Notes under the pieces: generated by a model
Databases searched by the model: none
What the model was told of the DNA's origin: nothing
What the model saw: only the letters and a program-made list of their open reading frames with translations
Program-made: the position numbers and the translations under genes
Shown here: positions 7,108 to 10,357 of the stretch, piece after piece
Position numbering within the stretch: the stretch's first letter is position 1
Layout of the letters: every line of letters begins with the position of its first letter
Source: Planctomycetota bacterium
Lineage (GTDB): Bacteria; Planctomycetota; Phycisphaerae; Sedimentisphaerales; Anaerohalosphaeraceae
Reading direction: 5' to 3'
DNA: 10,357 nt
NCBI GenBank assembly: GCA_021160785.1
Contig: JAGHBX010000503.1
Span: 1 to 10,357 of the forward strand

Positions 7108-8124
7108 TCAAGTTAATTTTGCGATAATAATCAGAGCCAGCCCTATTGCGTAAAATACAAACATCAGCCCGAGTAGTTTCTCCGTACCTTTCGGCGCCGC
7201 CTTGAACTCCTTCCAAATGAATACGCCCCACAAGGCCGCCACCATCGTGGCTCCTTGACCGAGACCGTAAGAAATTGCATATCCCGCCGAATCGCCGGCG
7301 AGAATGCTAAACGACATACCAATGCCCCAGATTACTCCCCCAAGGATACCTACAAGATGCAGTCGAGGATTACCTTTCCTAAAGTAGTCGCCAAACGGAA
7401 CAGGTTCGCCGACAAACGGCTTTGCCATTACAATCGTGTTAAACACGAAGCTGGAAACGAATAGACCCAGAGCAAACAATACCAACGCGGTGTAAGGCGT
7501 CAATTTGCCCGCCTCACTTGGCAGGGCAAGGTCGGACAGGTTAGCCGGCATCGATCCTGCAACCCAACGGTAGAAAAAGCCCATTAGTACACCGCACACC
7601 ACGGAAAGCACTATCCCCTTCATAGTCGTCTTTTGACCCTCAGAGGGAAGCCTTTTGTACGCAAGGGCATCAAGAATAATGGCAATCGCCACGCAGGCGA
7701 CACCCAGGAACAAAACTGACGCGTTACCTGACGGGTCAATGCGATAGGTGGTGATGACACCAAGGGCCAATGCTAAGCCAATTCCCACAGGGAACGCAAC
7801 CGCAAGGCCGGCAATATCGATCGCTGCTACGAGAAATATGTTCGCAAGATTGAATATTACTCCCCCCAGAAACGCCGAGCCTAAGTACTTGGCGGAAGCC
7901 TGGTCAAGGTCGGCAAAAAAGCTTCGTCCACCCGCTCCCATACTGCCTATTGTCAGCGCCAATACGACCGTCACTAAAAGCACGCCGATACAATAATCCC
8001 AGTAGAAAAGTTGAAAACGCCATTCCTTCGTCGCCAGTTTCTGTGTGTTCGCCCACGACCCCCAGCAAAGCATCGTGATGAAACACATAGCCACCGCCAC
8101 GGCATAAGATCCAATAGTAACCAT
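7108..8124 (-). CDS. GRP-family sugar (probably ribose) transporter, DMT superfamily
   Basis: A 338-residue inner-membrane protein with about ten hydrophobic helices (roughly residues 5-25, 43-63, 81-101, 105-127, 135-154, 168-188, 210-230, 255-275, 285-305, 315-336). The N-terminal CWGSWANTQKL, FYWDYCIGVLL, GGVIFNLANIFLVAA and AFPVGIGLAL are typical of the GRP/RhaT-like drug/metabolite transporter group often labelled 'multidrug DMT permease' in Bacteroidetes and Planctomycetes. The start is firm: AGGAGG (8135-8130) lies 5 bases before ATG. The stop overlaps a possible ribokinase ATG as TGATG, so transporter and kinase are probably co-translated. With ribokinase as partner, proton- or sodium-coupled ribose uptake (as for RbsU) is the best guess. 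Substrate and coupling ion are inferred, not seen. Confidence 0.85.
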   Translation of the reverse strand: MVTIGSYAVAVAMCFITMLCWGSWANTQKLATKEWRFQLFYWDYCIGVLLVTVVLALTIGSMGAGGRSFFADLDQASAKYLGSAFLGGVIFNLANIFLVAAIDIAGLAVAFPVGIGLALALGVITTYRIDPSGNASVLFLGVACVAIAIILDALAYKRLPSEGQKTTMKGIVLSVVCGVLMGFFYRWVAGSMPANLSDLALPSEAGKLTPYTALVLFALGLFVSSFVFNTIVMAKPFVGEPVPFGDYFRKGNPRLHLVGILGGVIWGIGMSFSILAGDSAGYAISYGLGQGATMVAALWGVFIWKEFKAAPKGTEKLLGLMFVFYAIGLALIIIAKLT

Positions 8125-8125
8125 G

Positions 8126-8140
8126 TTAACCTCCTGTTAA
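8126..8140 (-). promoter_or_regulatory. Transporter ribosome-binding site within a small inverted repeat
   Basis: On the minus strand TTAAC, AGGAG and GTTAA follow one another, so the Shine-Dalgarno core AGGAG forms the loop of a 5-bp AU-rich stem just before the transporter ATG. The stem is weak and would display rather than hide the site. The strong SD fixes the transporter start at 8124. Confidence 0.6.
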
Positions 8141-8162
8141 ATTAAACTGGGATTTACCATAT

Positions 8163-8175
8163 GAGCACCGTGCTC
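8163..8175. promoter_or_regulatory. Operator-like inverted repeat upstream of the sugar transporter
   Basis: GAGCAC and GTGCTC are perfect inverted 6-mers around one central base, 39 bases upstream of the transporter ATG and 28 bases beyond the TerB-protein stop. The one-base spacer makes an RNA hairpin unlikely, and no T-run follows on the minus strand, so a dimeric repressor site is more plausible than a terminator. No convincing -35/-10 pair was found in this 79-base gap. The transporter may be read through from the upstream TerB gene or from a non-sigma70 promoter. Confidence 0.35.
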
Positions 8176-8203
8176 TTGTCTTTTATGCGTCATGTCCTAC
8201 ACC

Positions 8204-9130
8204 TTACGTTAGACCGAGGTCCTCGTCGGATATGGTTATCTTTGCCGCGATAAAATCTTTGTGCTGGAGTTTGAGCGATTCTGCGATTCGGCGAATTTCT
8301 TCGACTTCGTCGTGGCTGGTCTTTTCGGAGGCGTTGGCGACGGCAAAGAGGCATTTGAGAAAGCTGCGTCTGGCATCCAGGGTGGTGCATTCGAAAAAGC
8401 TCCTTGCCAGGCGGTAATAATCCAGCCCCTTCATCGCCCTTGCACAACTGATATCGGCGACAAGGCGGGCCTGGAGTTTCGAGAGCCCCCATGATTTTGA
8501 CAGTACGGTTGCGATAGTCTTTTTCTCCTCGTCGGATATGTCCGCATCGACCCAGGCGACCCGAGCCAACAAACCGGCTGCCAGGCAAAGCTGACGCAGC
8601 TTATGCTCGGGTATGTCAATCTTAGCGGCCAACTCCGGCGTTTGAGTCTTGATGTCATAGTAGATGGTGTTCTTGATAAAGTCGTCGATGTGTTTTTCCC
8701 GCTGCGTACCGGCAAGGAATGTGTCTTTGCGACGATTGATCGTGGGCTTCAGCAGTCTGGAAAGCATTGCGCCCAGACCGGTGTCGGCATTTTCCACGAC
8801 TTCGCTGACGCTCTCCAGAAACTTCGCCTCCTCGGCGCTGACAACCCCGTCGGCTTCGACAAGACGCTTCAGCGCACCGGTGACAAATTCCTTGTCGCCT
8901 TGCGACCTGATATGGTCAAGCACTCGCGCCAGCAGTTGGTCTCGCTCGTCGGCGCTCACAGGCGAATCGGTATAGACATCAAGCTGTGCCCAGTCGCCTT
9001 CGGTGATGTCGCCGAGACTGAAAATAAGGTCCTTGAGCGAATTGATTTCCTCGGCCTGCAACTCGCCGTCAGCCCACGCCGCGGCAATGATCAGTTTTGC
9101 CATATCCATAACAAACTTCGCATCCGCCAT
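8204..9130 (-). CDS. TerB-like protein with two tandem TerB domains
   Basis: A 308-residue soluble helical protein with no signal peptide or membrane helix. TerB-type acidic motifs (A-D-G-x4-EE or close variants) occur at about 20-28 (ADGELQAEE), 93-101 (ADGVVSAEE) and 194-202 (WVDADISDEE), with a weaker one near 266-278 (NASEKTSHDEVEE). This gives two TerB-like domains (about 5-112 and 178-298) joined by a linker with a basic stretch (KPTINRRK). In tellurite-resistance TerB such acidic clusters bind divalent metal. The function of stand-alone TerB-like proteins is not established. MADAKFVMDM at 9130 is preferred because AAAGGGAC precedes it by about 6 bases; upstream in-frame starts lack an SD. 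It has its own promoter and lies upstream of the transporter on the same strand, without other ter genes, so tellurite resistance should not be assumed. Confidence 0.78.
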   Translation of the reverse strand: MADAKFVMDMAKLIIAAAWADGELQAEEINSLKDLIFSLGDITEGDWAQLDVYTDSPVSADERDQLLARVLDHIRSQGDKEFVTGALKRLVEADGVVSAEEAKFLESVSEVVENADTGLGAMLSRLLKPTINRRKDTFLAGTQREKHIDDFIKNTIYYDIKTQTPELAAKIDIPEHKLRQLCLAAGLLARVAWVDADISDEEKKTIATVLSKSWGLSKLQARLVADISCARAMKGLDYYRLARSFFECTTLDARRSFLKCLFAVANASEKTSHDEVEEIRRIAESLKLQHKDFIAAKITISDEDLGLT

Positions 9131-9168
9131 GACTGTCCCTTTCATCTGCAATCAAGAGCGATCAAAAA

Positions 9169-9182
9169 CAGCGTGCACGCTG
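9169..9182. promoter_or_regulatory. Perfect 14-bp palindrome in the leader of the TerB-like gene
   Basis: CAGCGTGCACGCTG is a perfect palindrome starting about 13 bases downstream of the minus-strand -10 box, overlapping the first transcribed bases. On the minus strand it is followed by GTTTTTGAT, so it could be a repressor site or a short attenuator hairpin (5-bp stem, TGCA loop, T-run). The sequence cannot separate these. Confidence 0.45.
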
Positions 9183-9194
9183 CTTACAAGGTGC

Positions 9195-9223
9195 AATATC
9201 AGCCAAAGCAGGCCGGTTGTCAA
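9195..9223 (-). promoter_or_regulatory. Sigma70-type promoter of the TerB-like gene
   Basis: Read on the minus strand, TTGACA (9223-9218) and GATATT (9200-9195) are separated by exactly 17 bases. The -35 box is perfect and the -10 matches 4 of 6 consensus bases. The predicted start near 9188 gives a leader of about 58 bases to the ATG at 9130. Confidence 0.6.
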
Positions 9224-9267
9224 ACAAATTATCCGGATTGGCGAGGCGAAATGCAGCCCGGAGGCAC

Positions 9268-9296
9268 TTGACAGAAGTACGCCGACGAGCCATAAT
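9268..9296 (+). promoter_or_regulatory. Sigma70-type promoter of the FG-GAP protein gene
   Basis: TTGACA (9268-9273) and CATAAT (9291-9296) are 17 bases apart, giving 11 of 12 consensus positions. The predicted start near 9303 gives a leader of about 36 bases, including GGAGG (9324-9328), which lies 10 bases before the ATG at 9339. It is back to back with the TerB-gene promoter; the two -35 boxes are 44 bases apart. Confidence 0.7.
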
Positions 9297-9338
9297 CTGT
9301 ATATGTAAATGATATTTCACTTTGGAGGTATTGTACCG

Positions 9339-10357
9339 ATGATCAGATTTCCGGTTCTTCTAAAGACTGCCGCAGCGGCTTGCATTGTGTTTATGTGCGG
9401 ATGGGCGGGCGCATACTCGGCGAATCCCTTTGTAATCAAACTTGACATTCCCGCCCCCCAGGACTCTGCCGGCGGGATCATTGTCGCCGATGTTAACGAT
9501 GACGCCCGCATGGACTATCTGGTCACGGTGCCGGGGCATATTGCAGCTTACGGTAACAACGGCAGGAAGCTCTGGATCCTGAAGGCCGATGTTGTGGTAG
9601 GCGGCTCGAGTGAAAACGAAGGTCTTCCGGGTCATCACGGGCCGGGTCTTGCGGCAGGCGACGTCGATGTCGACGGCAGGGCCGAGGTCGTGTTTCTTAC
9701 AAAGGACGGCGTGCTTCATGTCGTTGACGGTGCGACAGGAAAGGAGAAACAAAGAGCAAAGCCGGCGGTTCCCAAAGGCGCACGACGCTGGGAGCTTGCG
9801 ATGATTGCGGACTTTCGCGGGACGGGAAAGGATACCGACATCCTGCTGGAAGCAACGAACGCCAACGGCTACAGGACGGGCAAGTACCTGGCGGCTTTCT
9901 CGGTCAAGGCGCTGCTAAGCGGCGGCAAGCCGCTCTGGACGACGAACAAATTCGTGTCATGCGCTCACAACGGCGCGCGATTGGCCGACCTCAACGCCGA
10001 CGGCAAAGACGAGGTGCTCGGTGCGACGATTCTGTCGCCGGCCGGCAGGGAAATCACGCGTGCGGTCGCGTCGGGCTGGCACATGGACAGTGTCTTTGTC
10101 GCCGATGTTCGACCCGATCTAACGGGGCTGGAGGTTGTGATGCTGGAGGAAGGCGCAAACCAAATCCAGCTTCTCGGAATGAACGGGCCGATCTGGCGCG
10201 CCCACTTCAAGAAGCAGGAACCGCAGAACGCTGCGATAGGGCGATTCAAAAAAGACTCCGACGAAATCTTTATCTGGTGCCGTTCACGTTACAACGAGCA
10301 TCAAAAGCCGTTCGTCTTCAATTCCAAAGGCAAGATGATATTCGATTACATAATGGA
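9339..10357 (+). CDS. Secreted FG-GAP/beta-propeller repeat protein (3' end outside window)
   Basis: An open frame from ATG 9339 runs off the window end: 339 complete codons, no stop. GGAGG at 9324-9328 supports the start. Residues 1-27 form a signal peptide (positive start, hydrophobic core, likely cut after AYS), so the protein is exported. The mature part carries FG-GAP/VCBS-like blades: DVNDDARMDYLVTV (about 51-64), DVDVDGRAEVVFL (about 107-119) and DLNADGKDEVLGA (about 217-229). The D-x-N/D-x-D-G-x-x-E pattern is that of calcium-binding loops. ADVRPDLTGLEVVMLEE, then a tryptophan-containing strand and a second such blade, recall the propeller of family PL11 rhamnogalacturonan lyases, common in polysaccharide-degrading anaerobes. 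The match is too loose to assign an enzyme. It has its own strong promoter. Without the C-terminus, an anchor or catalytic domain cannot be judged. Confidence 0.82.
   Translation, partial: MIRFPVLLKTAAAACIVFMCGWAGAYSANPFVIKLDIPAPQDSAGGIIVADVNDDARMDYLVTVPGHIAAYGNNGRKLWILKADVVVGGSSENEGLPGHHGPGLAAGDVDVDGRAEVVFLTKDGVLHVVDGATGKEKQRAKPAVPKGARRWELAMIADFRGTGKDTDILLEATNANGYRTGKYLAAFSVKALLSGGKPLWTTNKFVSCAHNGARLADLNADGKDEVLGATILSPAGREITRAVASGWHMDSVFVADVRPDLTGLEVVMLEEGANQIQLLGMNGPIWRAHFKKQEPQNAAIGRFKKDSDEIFIWCRSRYNEHQKPFVFNSKGKMIFDYIM

Noticed and set aside
6186..7127. 313-codon plus-strand open frame opposite ribokinase
   Set aside because: It is the antisense of a clear PfkB gene, with low-complexity Ala/Ser/Thr composition and no RBS or family motif.
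8603..9271. 222-codon plus-strand open frame opposite the TerB-like gene
   Set aside because: It is antisense to a gene with recognisable repeated motifs and its own promoter and RBS. The reverse frame shows no domain features.
1..10357. CRISPR arrays, tRNA or rRNA genes, insertion sequences
   Set aside because: No regularly spaced direct repeats, no tRNA-like cloverleaf or rRNA core segments, and no transposase motifs were seen in the short non-coding gaps.

Overview
The window looks like a chromosomal stretch from an anaerobic bacterium of moderately high GC content. The gene mix is a soluble multi-subunit formate dehydrogenase, a GRP-type sugar transporter with ribokinase, a TerB-like protein and a secreted FG-GAP propeller protein. 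It would suit a Planctomycetota/PVC-type fermenter (for example Phycisphaerae-like), but no phylogenetic marker is present, so the lineage is an inference. All genes appear to use the standard code: three other genes end in TGA at family-appropriate places.

Region 1 (1-6035, + strand) is a redox operon. It starts with the C-terminal end of a NuoE/HydC-like [2Fe-2S] subunit. Overlapping it by TGATG is a 1029-residue protein that joins a NuoF/HydB-like NADH:FMN/Fe-S module to a GltD/NfnB-like FAD/NADP(H) module. Eleven bases later comes a formate dehydrogenase alpha subunit with a NuoG-like N-terminal chain of Fe-S clusters and a Mo/W-bis-MGD domain. Together these would make a cytoplasmic formate:NAD(P)+ oxidoreductase or CO2 reductase. 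The flavin and cluster inventory would allow NADH, NADPH and perhaps ferredoxin to be coupled by bifurcation.

The main oddity is that the formate dehydrogenase alpha reading frame is cut by an in-frame TGA at 4992-4994, inside the conserved segment that normally reads GACDMGALP. The frame then continues intact for another 341 codons from a GTG at 5010. The catalytic Sec/Cys position, far upstream, is Cys. The TGA is therefore not the known formate dehydrogenase selenocysteine.

Region 2 (6036-6172) lies between converging genes. It holds a dispersed-repeat-like hairpin element and an intrinsic terminator for the minus-strand genes.

Region 3 (6173-9130, - strand) reads from right to left: a double-TerB-domain protein, a ten-helix sugar transporter and a ribokinase. 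The last two overlap by TGATG and form a pentose uptake and phosphorylation pair, most likely for ribose.

Region 4 (9131-9338) is a divergent promoter region with two well-formed sigma70-type promoters, each with 17-bp spacing, and a perfect 14-bp palindrome just downstream of the minus-strand promoter. From it, a secreted FG-GAP/beta-propeller protein runs rightward off the end of the window.
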